Below, piece by piece: positions 46,645-58,004 of a stretch of 64,000 nucleotides of DNA (its first letter is position 1; the number at the start of each line of letters is the position of its first letter). The stretch covers positions 42,637,862 through 42,701,861 of the forward strand of contig CM055110.1 of assembly GCA_029204225.1 (NCBI GenBank). Direction: 5' to 3'. The DNA is from Diphasiastrum complanatum (taxonomy: Eukaryota; Streptophyta; Lycopodiopsida; Lycopodiales; Lycopodiaceae). The notes under the pieces are model-generated. The model saw only the letters and a list, made by a program, of their open reading frames with translations, had not been told where the DNA came from and did not search any database. The position numbers and the translations under genes are program-made.

Positions 46645-49600
46645 ATGTCTCATATAGGTGGCTCTTCATCTTCATCGCTCGGTGAAGCTAGAGTCATTGA
46701 CAAGTTCAATGGTTATAACTTCTACATTTGGAATCTAAAACTTAGAATGATGTTGATAGATAGAGATCTTTGGGATGCAGTAGAAGGTGCAGACCTGAAA
46801 CCAGAAGATGGTGATCAAGCAAAGGTCTGGAGGATCAAAGATCAGAAGGCCCTAGCATGTATCACACTCAATCTGGCCGACTCCCAAATATCTCATGTTA
46901 CCACATGCAAAACCTCTAAGGATGCACTGGACTTATTATCAAGTCTTTATGAGACTCGTGATGTAACCACGAGATTACATCTTCGAAGGAAGTGCTTTAC
47001 TCTTAGCATGTTTGATTCTACTACCATCACTTCTCACATCAATAGCTTCAAGTCCCTGTTAGATTAGTTATCAAATGTAGGATGTTCTATTCAAGATGAT
47101 GATGCCGTTATGACCTTGCTTTCTTCTCTTCCAAAACCCTATGAGCACTTTGTGGTGATGATCTCCACACAACCCAACTTCACTCTTCGAAGGGTGATTG
47201 GTCATCTTCTTCAGGAAGAAATGCGGAGAAAGACTAGCAGCCTGTCCATCAAAGACAAATCCATGGCTCTATACACCAAGAAGAAAGACTATTCCAAGGG
47301 CAAGAATCAAGTGCAGCAGCAACAACAGAAGCCTCACACTCAAGATGAGCATGGTGGACCGCGCAAGAAGCTTTTTTGCAGATATTGCAAAAGAGCTAAT
47401 CACGACATCAAGGAGTGTCGCATCCGCATCTACAACGAGACAAAGAAGCAACAATAACAACAGCAGCTAGACTCCTCCAACACGACGGAATTCAAGGACT
47501 CAGGTACACACTTGCTAATGGCTTACAGCAGCAGCAAAGACTATGATAGCTGGTATCTGGACAACGATGCTACCCAACACATGACCTCTCGCAAGAAATG
47601 GTTTATGGAGTACACAATTTACAACAGGGACCAATTTATCTACCTCGGAGATTCTAGCACCATACGCGTGGAAGGCAACGGAGCAGTGAAGATCAACTTC
47701 AACAACGATCTATCCATTTGTGTTCTTAGCGTCCTTCATGTTCCTCAGTTGTCAAAGAATCTGTTATCACTCTCTAAGATAACTGATGAGGGCTACACTG
47801 TTACTTTCTCATCTGAGCAGTGTACAATACTCGAGGAAGATACTACTCTGGCTACATGCACTAGAGTCGAAAATCTTTACGTACTCTCTAATTCAGTTAC
47901 ATTAGCTACTATCTCTAATGAAAATGTAAACGACAGTGTTGTTCTGTGGTATAGTCGATTTGGACACGTGAATACAAGATCACTTTCTTATATGCGTTGT
48001 AATAATTTAGTTGACGGTTTGAATTTTTCGTCTTCATTAGATAGGAAATATTTTTTTTGTGAATCATGCATCTATGGGAAGCACTCTAGGAGCAAGTTTT
48101 TAAAATCACACTCCATCAAAACAAAGCATGCATTAGATCTTGTACATAGTGATCTATGTGGTCCAATGCCAACTCCGGCATTAGAAAATGCAATCTATTT
48201 TATCACTTTCATAGATGATTATTCTAGATGGTCTACAGCCATGTTCATTAAGCACAAATCTGAAGCCTTTGAATGCTTCAAGAGATTCAAGGCCTTCGCT
48301 GGAACACAAACATCTAGGAAAGTGAAGGCACTCCAAACTGATGGTGGCGGTGAATACAACTCTGATGAGATGTCCAACTACATGGCTGAAAATGGTATTA
48401 GAAAATAGTTCACCACTTCCTATTCACCTCAACATAACGGGATTGCAGAAAGGAAGAATCGAACTCTTCTAAAATCAGCCAGATCCATGCTACATCAAGC
48501 ACATCTACCTGTGAAGTTTTGGGTAGAAGCTACTGCCACAGCCTGTTACGTGCAGAACAGATCCAGCATCAAAGCCGTCCACAATAAGACTCCTTATGAA
48601 GTTTGGCTTGGGCACAAGCCTAGTGTCAGCCATTTAAAAATCTTTGGTTGTATATGTTTTGTTCACATTCCTAAACAACTTAGGAAGAAGCTGTGGATTA
48701 TAGGACAAATAAATGTATTTTCATTGGCTATCCTGATGAACATAAAGCTTATAAAGCTTATGATCCATCCACCAATGTAGTATTTGTCTCTAGAGATGTA
48801 ATATTTCAAGAACATACATACTATGATTTTAAACAACCATCGATAAATGATGCTATGTCATTTCATCCTATTTTACGTAGCATTGATTCTTCCGATGTTG
48901 CTGTTCCTTCAACAGAACCTGCAACTATAGCTATAGAAGCCGAGCAGCCGATATTACTTGTCATCAGAGTAGACCAAGCTAACTCGAACAGATCTGAAAA
49001 AATTCAAGATGAAGCATCATCGCATCCTGGTCAACCCAACGTCCACAGATCCTCACGGAGTCGGACAATTCCTGAGAGGTATGCACCTCAATCATTCTGG
49101 ACTTCATCAGAAGAACTAGAGAGCCTAGCCAAAGCAATTAGCTCCAAGGATGTTGTGAAGTGGCAAGAAGCTATGGAAAGCGAGTATAATTCACTTTTGA
49201 CGAATAAGACCTGGATGTTGGTCGACTTTCCCACTCACAAGAGAGTTATCGACAACAAATGGATCTTCAAAAAGAAGATCAACTCTAATGGTTTTATTGC
49301 AAAATGGAAAGCACGGCTGGTGGCTAAAGGATTTACTCAAGTCCAAGGGGTGGACTATCAAGAAATTTTCAGTCCTGTCGTCAAGATGCAGTCAATCAGG
49401 ACTCTGATTGCGTTAGTAGCCGCGGAGGACCTTGAAATGCACCAAATGAATGTCAAGACAACATTTCTCAATGACAATGTCGAAGAGGAGCTGTATACCT
49501 TCCAACCGGAAGGATTCGAAGTCAAAGGCCAAGAGCACAAAGTGTGCAAGCTACACAAAGCAATCTATGGTCTAAAACAGGCCGCAAGAGCATGGTTCGA

Positions 49601-50660
49601 TAGAATCAACTCTTATCTCATTCAATTAGGATTTGCAAACAATACAGCTGACTATAATGTTTATTCAAAGCACATAGGCACCAATTCAGTTCACATAGCT
49701 CTTTACGTAGATGATGCATTTATTTTGTCTAACGAAACTTCTCTTCTGCAGACTACTAAGAGTGATATGTCAAAGGAATTTGACATGACTGATTTAGGAG
49801 CTGTTCATTCTTTGCTAGAGATAGACTTCAGAAGAAGATCTATCTTAGCTAGCAGACATATCTAAAAGGCATTTTAGAAAAGTTTCATATGTCTGATTGC
49901 AAACCAATTGATACCCCAATGGATCCAAGTATAGTATTGACTAAACCTTCTTGTGCTGAGACTGATAGTGAGGTATTCGACTCAGCGAAGTACCCTTATC
50001 ATTCACTAATCGGATCTTTAATGTATGCAATGATGTGTACTAGACCAGATTTAGCATACATTGTCAGCACGTTAAGTAAATTCATGTCTAATCCTAGGAT
50101 CTCTCATTGGAAAGCATTAAAGAGAGTGATGAGATATATTCAGAAAAGTTTAGACCACATTTTATGTTATGATGGAAATGCTATCGACCCACTCGTCCTA
50201 CGAGGCTACTACAACTCAGATTGGGGAGGAACAGTCTTTACCAAAAAATCTACCTCCAAGTTCTGTTTCTAACTGGCAAGGGGACCGATTTTGTGGAGCT
50301 CAAGGAAGCGAAATCAGTTGCGCTTTTTTTGACAGAGGTAGAGTACATCGCAACATGTCAAGCTTCAAAAGAGCCTGTTTGGATCATGTTATTACTTCAT
50401 GACTTACATCACACTCAACTTAATGCTACCACCATTCTGTGTGACAACTTGAGCTGTATCTCACTATCACTGAATCCCAAATTTCATGGCAAATCTAAGC
50501 ATATAGAAATCCAGTATCATTTCATTCGGGAGAAACTTTTCTCAGGACAAGTGATCCTTCAATACTGACATCTTCACCAAAGCGCTTCCTAGGATCAAGC
50601 ACCAGAAGTTCTTCAACATGCTGAACCTGACGAAGATACCAAGGCACCAACCTTGACCTT
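46645..50660 (+). pseudogene. Copia-III gag-pol, lightly damaged
   Basis: Gag starts at 46645 (MSHIGGSSSSSLGEARVIDK), with WDAVEGADLK and LHLRRKCF. A zinc knuckle CRYCKRANHDIKEC lies near 47383. The protease site reads YLDNDATQHMT near 47555, so DSG has become DND. The pre-integrase domain has H..H..CESC near 47960-48070. The integrase core has HSDLCGPMPT, QTDGGGEYN and HNGIAERKNR with D-x35-E spacing. Reverse transcriptase runs from KWKARLVAKG to LYVDDAFIL near 49705, then RNase H and HIEIQYHFIREK near 50500. Damage comprises stops at 47068, 47455 and 48406 and frame changes near 48690, 49870, 50240 and 50565. It is the best preserved pol in the window. Confidence 0.92.
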
Positions 50661-50669
50661 AAGGGGGAC

Positions 50670-52124
50670 TATTGTAAATTAAGCCCACAGTTGTCTCCTT
50701 GGTGAATGACTAATTTCTATTTCATGATTCTTTCTGCATGTTTATTGATCATTGATCTAGGGTCAAGTGAAACCAACTTTGGTTCTATGTCTACTCATTT
50801 GATACTGGTAGGAATCTTAAACTTAGACAGCCAAATTATTTGAAGAACATCTACAAAGGGCTTCCGATTGATCTCCAGCAAAGGATAACCAATCCTGTCA
50901 TAATTTCAGGTTCAGATGTTAAGTTCAATAATTTGAAGTCATTGAAGACTTGGCCATCTTCAAGGACTTCCATGAAATTAACATTTAGCAGAAATACATT
51001 ACTTTCACGATAGTCTGCAAAAATACTCTAAGTGTCGCAACAGTCTGCAGAAGTGAACTATGCTTTCAACAGCTTTGGCTTTTTTGCATTTCCTCAAAAT
51101 GCGACACTTGCATAGTTCAAAAGTTTAAACTTGTGCAGTTCAAAAGTTTAGCTATTTTTAACACCTTTAGCCTTTTTGCATTTTCTCGAAAAATGCGAAG
51201 AGAGAAAAAATTTCCGAAGGTCATCTATTTTCATAAATTAAACTATTTCAAGGGTACCTTCGACTTTTTCGCAAAAGAGAAAAATGCCGAAGGTCGTCTA
51301 TTTTGAACGAGGAACGTTCCCAGTCACTTTTTGAAATTTGCGAAGTGAGAGAAAATCACTTCATGTAAAATGCAAAGTGAGAGAATTTGCGACATCCTCG
51401 TCCGCGTCAACGATGCTACATTATGGACCATATATGTACTATGTATAGTTGTCACAAAAGCCATATACTTCCAAGTACAATGGCTTTCCTAATTAGGTGA
51501 CAAGAATTCAATGTAATTAATACACGGATGAAATCTATAAATAGATCGTCCAAGCACAGATTAGAGAGGGTCCGTCCATGAGACACATTATTTAAGCATC
51601 CCAATTACGCCGTCATTTTGGTTGTAATTGCTATTTGTATTGTGCTTCAGTGTAGTATAGCATCAACTTGCTTTTATTTGTGTACAATGTAGATGAATGC
51701 ATGTTGTGATTGACTGTACTTTCATTGCTGTTTGAACGCGCTTGTTTACTCACTCTGATCAAAACATGGACGTCTACGACTCCTCAATTTCTGATCAGAT
51801 GATGGCTGTCTTTGACACTTGAGGAACTCACATTATCATATTGCTCTTCCATTTATTTCAAAACTATACTTCACGTTGAATCTGATTTCAGTAGTACCAC
51901 ATACAAATCATTTCTAATATCTTTGGTGGATTGTACTCTTGTTTCAGAGTATGAATTAATTTGTAAGATCTTGTTGGGCAATTAGAACACTTAGAGCTCT
52001 GATTACATTTAGCATAAGCTGTCTATTGTTTTTGCATTTAGCAGCTGATTAGAACGAGAGGGCTGTTCCGCAATATTCCTGCTCTCTTCTCCATTCACGT
52101 TCTTCTATCTCCCTTGCCCCATCA
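50670..52124 (+). repeat. Copia-III 3' LTR, long form with TATA box
   Basis: After about 477 bases shared with the 5' LTR it has a unique stretch 51147-52012. This holds U3-like repeats (TTTTTGCA...CGAAAAATGCGAAGAGAG and CCGAAGGTCGTCTATTTT units at about 51170-51390), a TATAAATA box at 51536-51543 and a probable transcription start region. It then rejoins shared sequence to 52124. Confidence 0.85.
51536..51543 (+). promoter_or_regulatory. TATA box in the Copia-III 3' LTR
   Basis: TATAAATA preceded by GGATGAAATC and followed about 35 bases later by purine-rich sequence. Good match to the plant TATA consensus and placed as expected for the U3/R border of a copia LTR. Absent from the 5' LTR. 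Confidence 0.6.
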
Positions 52125-52195
52125 TGTTCTTCTCCCAAAGCTCTCTTCAACGGCGACACTGTGCTATGTACACTCCCTGTACGGCTCTAATACCA

Positions 52196-52470
52196 ACTCA
52201 GAATTTGCTTCAAACAAGAACACAGATCATGCTACACAATAACACATACAGAAAAACACTCTCCATAGCAAGCTCACATAGCAACTGTATTTCCCAAAAT
52301 GAAATTACACTATACATATAGTTCTTCACTCCGTCAACCCATGCATGACCCAGGTTGCCATTGGCGGGACGCGTGTCCCGTCGACTCGCCTCGTGGCGAG
52401 GCCAACTGATTCTTATCAACTGACATGACCCACAATACAATAGCACAATGATTCTACTTTAATTCTAACT
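52196..52470 (-). repeat. Copia-II 5' LTR
   Basis: Partner of 40921-41198, differing at a small number of positions. It is bounded on the left by the PBS complement and on the right by GACAT. Confidence 0.93.
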
Positions 52471-53890
52471 GACATTTCCCCTCACTCAAGCTTTGAGAGG
52501 CTTTAAGAAACGTAGTCGGAGGAGTCCACTAGTGGTGTGGACAAAGGATATGAACAATAGTATTGAGTTGCTTAAGAAAAGTGTGACAAGTGCACCAATC
52601 ATGATCATTGGCGATCCTAGGAAACCATCTGTGGTTAGGACCGATGCCAATGATTATGCGATTGGAGCTGTCTTAATGATTGATGGACATCACGTTGCTT
52701 TTGAAAGCAAGAAACTCAATCTAGCTCAATCTAGGTATTGTACCTATGAAAATGAGTTTTTTGCTATTATTCATGCCCTGGCCTATTGCATCCATTGGAT
52801 ATTCCTACTGGAAAGTAAGAAAGTATATCTATGGATTTTGTGGTCAGGCTTCCACGTATAGAGAAGGGCCATGATTTTGTTGCATCATTGTTGACAGACT
52901 TATGAAGTTTGCTCAATTTATCCCAACTAAAACTACAGTTAAAGCTTCAAAACTAGCTCAACTTTTTGTTGATAAGATTTTTCGGCTGTACGGGCTACCT
53001 TGCAATATTGTCAGTGATCGTGACCCAAAATTCATTGGGAATTTTTGGCAAGCAATGTTTAAAAAGTTGGAAACAACTTTGAGTATGAGTTCTACAAATC
53101 ATCTTGAATCAAACGGTCAAATAGAAAGAACCAATCAGGCGATGGAAGATATGCTGCGAGCATATGTGGGCCATCGACAGTCTAATTGGAAAAATTACCT
53201 TCCACTGGTGGAATTTGTATATAATAGTGCAAAACACTCAACAACCAGATTCAGCCCTTTCATGCTTGTGTATGGTTATCAACCTAGATCACCGATTAGT
53301 GTAGGCATGAAGAATCTTAGCGTGCAAGCCGCAGTTGATTTCCTTGCGAATATGCAAGAAATGTTACAGTTGGCTAAAGATAGCATAAGAAGTGCCAAGG
53401 ATAGGGCAAGGCACTATGCTGATCTGTCTCAGAAGCACAAGGAATTCAAGATCAACGACATGGTGTTTTTGAGGGTCCCTAGTCACTCTAGGGACTTGAA
53501 AACTGATAAGTGTGCAAAGTTGGCACCTAGGTATTGCGGTCCTTTTAAAGTTATCCAAGTGATTAACAAGGTCGCATACAAACTAGACCTTCTAGCTAAC
53601 GTTGGAATTTATCCTGTTTTTCACGTTAGTAAGTTAAAACCGTCTCAGAGATTGGGGAAACCGTGGTCCTTGTGGAAGATCTAGTAGAGCTTCTTCATGA
53701 TGAGTCCGCGGTGGACCACCTGAACTGGAGGCAATTGTTAATAGCCGACAGAAAACTCTAAGGAATAGAGTGCTTCAGGAATTTTTAATTAGGTGGAGGG
53801 ACAAGTCATAAGAGAAAGATATTTGGGAAAAGGAGGCTGATCTCCAAAAGACTTTTTCAAAATTTTTCCTACAAGGAAAAAGCCATAATC
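52471..53890 (+). pseudogene. Gypsy RNase H, integrase and chromodomain-like tail, right part
   Basis: Resumes in phase after the nested copia with PLTQALRGF. RNase H follows: VVRTDANDYAIGAVLM near 52630, VAFESKKLNLAQSRY and YENEFFAIIHAL. At about 52830 it passes directly to the integrase core, so the RNase H end and the HHCC zinc-binding domain are deleted. The core has SDRDPKFIGNFW near 53020 and ESNGQIERTNQ near 53110, followed by KAKDRARHYAD-type and FKVIQVINKVAYKLDL segments, then FHVSKLKP. After a frame change, 53730-53880 reads EAIVNSRQKTLRN, FLIRWRDKS and EKDIWEKEADL, a chromodomain-like pattern with one stop. This places the element among chromoviruses. Confidence 0.87.
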
Positions 53891-55100
53891 ACATAATAGG
53901 CCTTGGGCCAAAATTAGCCATCACATAAGGGTCATGGGAAACTAGTAGGAGGGCGCATCTACTAGGGTGTTTATAGGTCCTCTGATCCAGAGGATCTAAT
54001 GGCTTTTAAAATTAATTCTTTCCTACTTCTGCCTATCAGTAGAGACGGTGGGTTCTTCTTGAGATTGTCATTCTTGTTTTAAACCCAAGATCAGACAGAA
54101 GGGAACAGATTCTCGTTGTAGTATATTTTTTTGTCAGAGGACTACTCAGGGTCATCTCTCTTGAACACACTTATATTCATGCATAAATGCAAGCCAAGAA
54201 CGCTCATGCACAGATCAGAGTGCAGCCCAAATGAACATTATGTAGATTCTATAGCTACCTACTCTAAAAACGAACTAAATTAGAGCCTAAGCATTACTAA
54301 ACTGATCTACACTTGCATAAATTCTAGGAAAGCAACAAATCTAATCCACTCTACAGTCCACAACCATACACAAAAGGAGGGAAGAGCAAGATCATAAATG
54401 TATCACTCAAGAAACAAGCATGATCAAGGAGCTCAATGGATGCACCAAACTCGTGAAGGCTCTTCTCATTTCAGCATGTAATTGATACAATTCACAAAAA
54501 GCTCCTCTTCAAAAAGAAGGAGCCTCTTAAATAAGCAAGAGAGCTCCTTAGGTGGCATCCTAGTGGAATTTCCACATTTCACAAATTACAAACGGAAAAA
54601 TGCTCTCCACTAGAGGTCACCATCAAAAGGTGGCTCACTCTACTTTCTTTAAGAGGGGTCTACTTGCATTTAATACATTTGCCTAGAAATACTAGTTTCT
54701 ACATGGTCATTCCATCTTCCGGGATTCACCATGAGGCTTACACAGTTCTTACTTGTCATTACTAACTAGTCTTTCTCGGCTCTTAGTCTTCGTTAGTCTC
54801 ATCTTCTTAGAGACCTCCTCAGTCTAAGGTGAGAGGTGCTCTTGAGTTGCTCTGTCCGAGTATCTTGGGGATTCGTCAGAGATGCCAACATAGGGTCCCA
54901 AGTTCTCCAAGCTGCATTTCACGCATGTCAGTTTCAAGTTGGCCTCAAAGTTTGGACTAAGTTGGTTTTGCATATCTTTCACAATTAGTTCTTGCATCTA
55001 CTCATGTACTCTAAAAATGTCTCTCAAAGTTTTGATAAATTATCTCTAATTTAGTGCTAGAATTATACGTAACCACGGAAATCCAAAGCCCATATTCCCA
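53891..55100. other. Downstream of the gypsy element; possible LTR, no gene
   Basis: TGTTTATAGGTCC at 53970 could begin a 3' LTR, but the matching 5' LTR was not found, so the element's right boundary is undefined. The rest shows no reading frame or recognised repeat. Confidence 0.35.
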
Positions 55101-56150
55101 ACAATAACAATGGATGCAATGTCAAAGTTGCACAAAAGAGAAACAGTCATTTGATTTTTTTTTTTTTTTGGCTTTTAGAGACTTCTTTCTTTGTGATGTT
55201 CATGACAAAGCCATGTGCCTTGCACAAATTAAGCTACTAGAGATGGTTCCCACCCCACACCCCACACCCCACGTCATTATATATTATGTAAGCAATTCTA
55301 GTAATTTGAGTTTTTTTTTGTCAATAAATCGCAAGGCTCAACACAAACAATGGAAAAAGGTGGGCTAATGATATTATAGCTTATACTACGTGTCAAACAT
55401 TTGTGATAGCAAAACCAAATGCATTATCATGTCTTGTGAAAAATGTGTCTTTATCTTGATTAAGAGTAGTACAATGATTACATCCTATTGCATTTTGCAT
55501 AAATGTTTGAATGGATATGTTGCTTTGAATCACTAATATGATTATCATGTACTATTGATTTAGATTCAGAAATTGACTTTAGTGTATTGTAACCAAAATT
55601 CATAATATTCTATCATTGGTAAATTAGAAATACATGTTTTGGCCGATGGTAAGTTGTCCCAATTGGCATACCCTTTGTGGTGAACAAAAATGTCTAGTGG
55701 TTATTTTGCTTGAAAAACAAGGCTAAGGTATTGTTAACTATTCTGATGTGTATGGGAAAGAACACACAATCTAAATAGAGATGATCTACAAGAGAATAGG
55801 ATTGCATATGGAAAGAAAAGCATCGAGGATTTTTTTAGCTCTCTCGCTAGATCCTTACAAATTTACAATGTGGATTTTGTTACAAAAATAGCACAATACT
55901 ATTTCTACATCCTACTAAATTCACGTTAAGACTAAAAATAAATAAATAATCAAAATTAGAATCAACATAGTCTATAAGCCATGAATGTCCAAATCGAGAT
56001 TGAACTCAACTCACACATAGTTCTCACATCACCAAACCCCTCTAGGTTGGACAACAAGAGGAGCCCCCATCCATGAGCATATAGAGATATTCACTTAATT
56101 GTATTGTTTTGAAAAACAAGGCCCAACAATTTCTTGTGATCTAAATTCAC
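55101..56150. other. AT-rich intergenic sequence, no gene seen
   Basis: Contains T tracts near 55150 and 55310 and a short CCCACACCCCACACC repeat near 55250. No protein-like frame, splice-bounded exon or transposon motif was recognised. Confidence 0.5.
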
Positions 56151-56151
56151 T

Positions 56152-56585
56152 TCATGCAACAATATCCAAGGATAAATTTTGCATTGATGGAAGCTCAAAG
56201 TGTTGTAGATTGGAACTCAATGCATGGTATAAATTGTAGCAAGAAGATGGTACTAGTCCCTCAATGTCTTGTACGATCAAGTCAGTCACGAGTGTGAAAG
56301 CCGCACTAGATTCTTTCTCAACCCAATAAACTAGAATAGGTGCTAATGAGGCTTGAGTTTGCAAGAGTGGATATGGATGTAGGAATATGCAAGAACTAAT
56401 ATAGGTGAAGGATAAATGAAAAATTTATTATGATCATTAAAAGTTATCAAGTCAAAATTTACATTAAATGGTACCAAACCGAGTTGCTGAGAAAACACTT
56501 TTGCCATATTGTTAAACTTGAGTCCTCGATTGGCTACGGCTTGTAGGCTAGAAAACTTAGGTGAAGCAAAGATGTTTAAAAACAC
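56152..56585 (-). other. Unidentified pair of overlapping frames
   Basis: Two minus-strand frames overlap by 22 bases: 56585-56343 (contains LQAVANRGLKFNNMAKVFSQ) and 56364-56152 (contains LVYWVEKESSAAFTLVTDLI). Both have ordinary amino-acid composition and could be one damaged exon separated by a frameshift, but I recognise no family. Coincidental open frames are equally possible. Confidence 0.2.
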
Positions 56586-56789
56586 CTAAGAGAAATAGGA
56601 CAAAGTACAATGCTAAACAAATCACCACCAAACGACTTGTAATGATAGCCTTTGTGAAAGTCACCTCCACACTACCTTAGAAATCACTTGTAACTCAAAG
56701 AGCTTTGCTAAAAATAGCATGTGCATGTAGGCAATGCCCATACTCCCAGATGATCCATCCATGTAACTATAATGCTAAAATCACAACAT

Positions 56790-56790
<1 letters not shown>

Positions 56791-56835
<45 letters not shown>
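56791..56835. repeat. (GA)n microsatellite
   Basis: About 45 bases of pure GA in an otherwise AT-rich stretch. Confidence 0.96.
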
Positions 56836-56838
<3 letters not shown>

Positions 56839-57066
56839 TTTAAAATATCCAAACATAAATAATGTTTCCCAAATGAAGGTGCCACTGACATATCATCATA
56901 CAGAAAGATGATCATTTTGCTCGTCGTGGCTTGGAGGCAAGCCTAAAAAGGCACAAATTTTCAACAAGTGGTAACTTTGTACAACCAACAACTCGAGTAG
57001 ATTTCCTTGATGGGTTATTATTGAGTAAGGTCTTCCCTATTTAAGGCCTCAAGGCACTCGTCATGC

Positions 57067-57135
57067 TATATATAGTAAAGGACCATCCTCAAGAGAGACC
57101 GAGTTGTTCATAAATATTAAAGCCCTAACCCTAAC
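57067..57135 (+). promoter_or_regulatory. TATA box and telo-box-like motif of a putative promoter
   Basis: TATATATAG at 57067-57075 is followed about 50 bases later by CCCTAACCCTAAC (57123-57135). Telo-box-like AACCCTAA motifs are typical near the transcription start of plant translation-related and housekeeping genes. The arrangement of TATA, short leader and then ATG near 57250 suggests a real gene start here. Confidence 0.45.
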
Positions 57136-57249
57136 TTGCAACTGACGGGAGATAGGCAGATAGATCGGCGTAGGCTAGCAAGCCTTCGATCCGATCCGCC
57201 TGTTCTCAAGGCTCTGAGTTACGCAGCCAGGCAAGCAGGCATGAGCAAA

Positions 57250-57291
57250 ATGGCAGCCGATCCCAAGCTTTTCTCTGGAGCCGATAAAGAT
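57250..57291 (+). CDS. Putative first coding exon of an unknown gene
   Basis: ATG at 57250 has an A at -3 and a G at +4, good plant initiation context. It opens MAADPKLFSGADKD and reaches a possible donor at GATATG|gtgggt (57291/57292); an in-frame ATG at 57241 (MSKMAAD) is an alternative start. The flanking longer frame (57136-57438) becomes hydrophobic and Leu/Phe-rich after the donor, as intron read-through would. I do not recognise the product and found no convincing downstream exon. The promoter motifs just upstream are the main support. Confidence 0.3.
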
Positions 57292-58004
57292 ATGGTGGGT
57301 CTAGTTCTTGCTCTCCTACTAGCCACATTCCATGCACTATTTTGCTCGTTTGCAGCCAAGGGTTTTGAATTATTTGGGCAGTTTTTTTCTTTCCAACTTA
57401 GTCTTCGCTATCGAATCCACATTCTTAGTAAATATTAATTGCATTCGATCTCGCTCCACCATTTCATTTGCATTTCTTTGCGCATGATTAGTTTTAGCTG
57501 CTTGCCGTTTGTACAGAAGGTCTGTTTTTAACAAGGATGTCTCCCCATTTCTTTGTTTTTGCATTACAGTTCTTATTTTCTTTTCAATCGCACATTGTCT
57601 GGGATGCTTTTACGATTCTCTGGAATATTTTTTATATTTGCTTGGATTGTTATGCCATCTTTCGATTATTCATATTATGGTATTTGAAAACCTCGTGTAG
57701 AAGCAGTTGTCAATCACTAGTCTCTTGATCTTGTCGTTGGGATTTCAAATAAGATTTCTAGAAGAGCTGGGTTAGAAAATTAACTATGTCCGTGCAATGT
57801 TATGCTCTCAAGGATTGATTGCTTACAATTCAATTGTTCGCACTTTAAGTCTCCACTCCAACAACATTTTTACAACCCATGTCCTTTAGCATTGATCATT
57901 TGACAGCATTTCGTTCTTTCATAATTATGCGCCTTTCTCTAATGCATGTGTAATGCAAGATTGTACTTTCCACATGTGGCTGGCCAGCTCATCATGGTAT
58001 TCAA

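Larger units (their letters stand above)
45987..52124 (+). mobile_element. Copia-III nested in Copia-II
   Basis: The 5' LTR is 45987-46577 (591 bases, from TGTTGGAAATTAAGCCC to CCCCATCG). A PBS TGGTATCAGAG is at 46581. The 3' LTR is 50670-52124 (1,455 bases, from TATTGTAAATTAAGCCC to CCCCATCA), preceded by a polypurine tract AAGGGGGAC. The flanks are TGTTT at 45982-45986 and TGTTC at 52125-52129, a likely target-site duplication with one change. The LTRs match at both ends, but the 3' copy has about 864 extra bases. Confidence 0.9.
40921..52470 (-). mobile_element. Copia-II nested in the gypsy element
   Basis: LTRs are 40921-41198 (278 bases) and 52196-52470 (275 bases), nearly identical. 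A polypurine-tract complement (CTCTCCCTTAAAG) is at 41199-41211 and the PBS complement GGCTCTAATACCA at 52183-52195 abuts the right LTR. GACAT flanks both sides. In element orientation the LTR begins AGTTAGAATT and ends TTCTGAGT, not the usual TG...CA. Its leader (52182 down to 44754) is split by the plus-strand copia at 45987-52124. Confidence 0.92.

Noticed and set aside
51147-52012. 864-base segment as an inserted element in the Copia-III 3' LTR
   Set aside because: No flanking duplication was seen and the segment holds the TATA box and U3-like repeats expected of an LTR, so loss from the 5' LTR is simpler.
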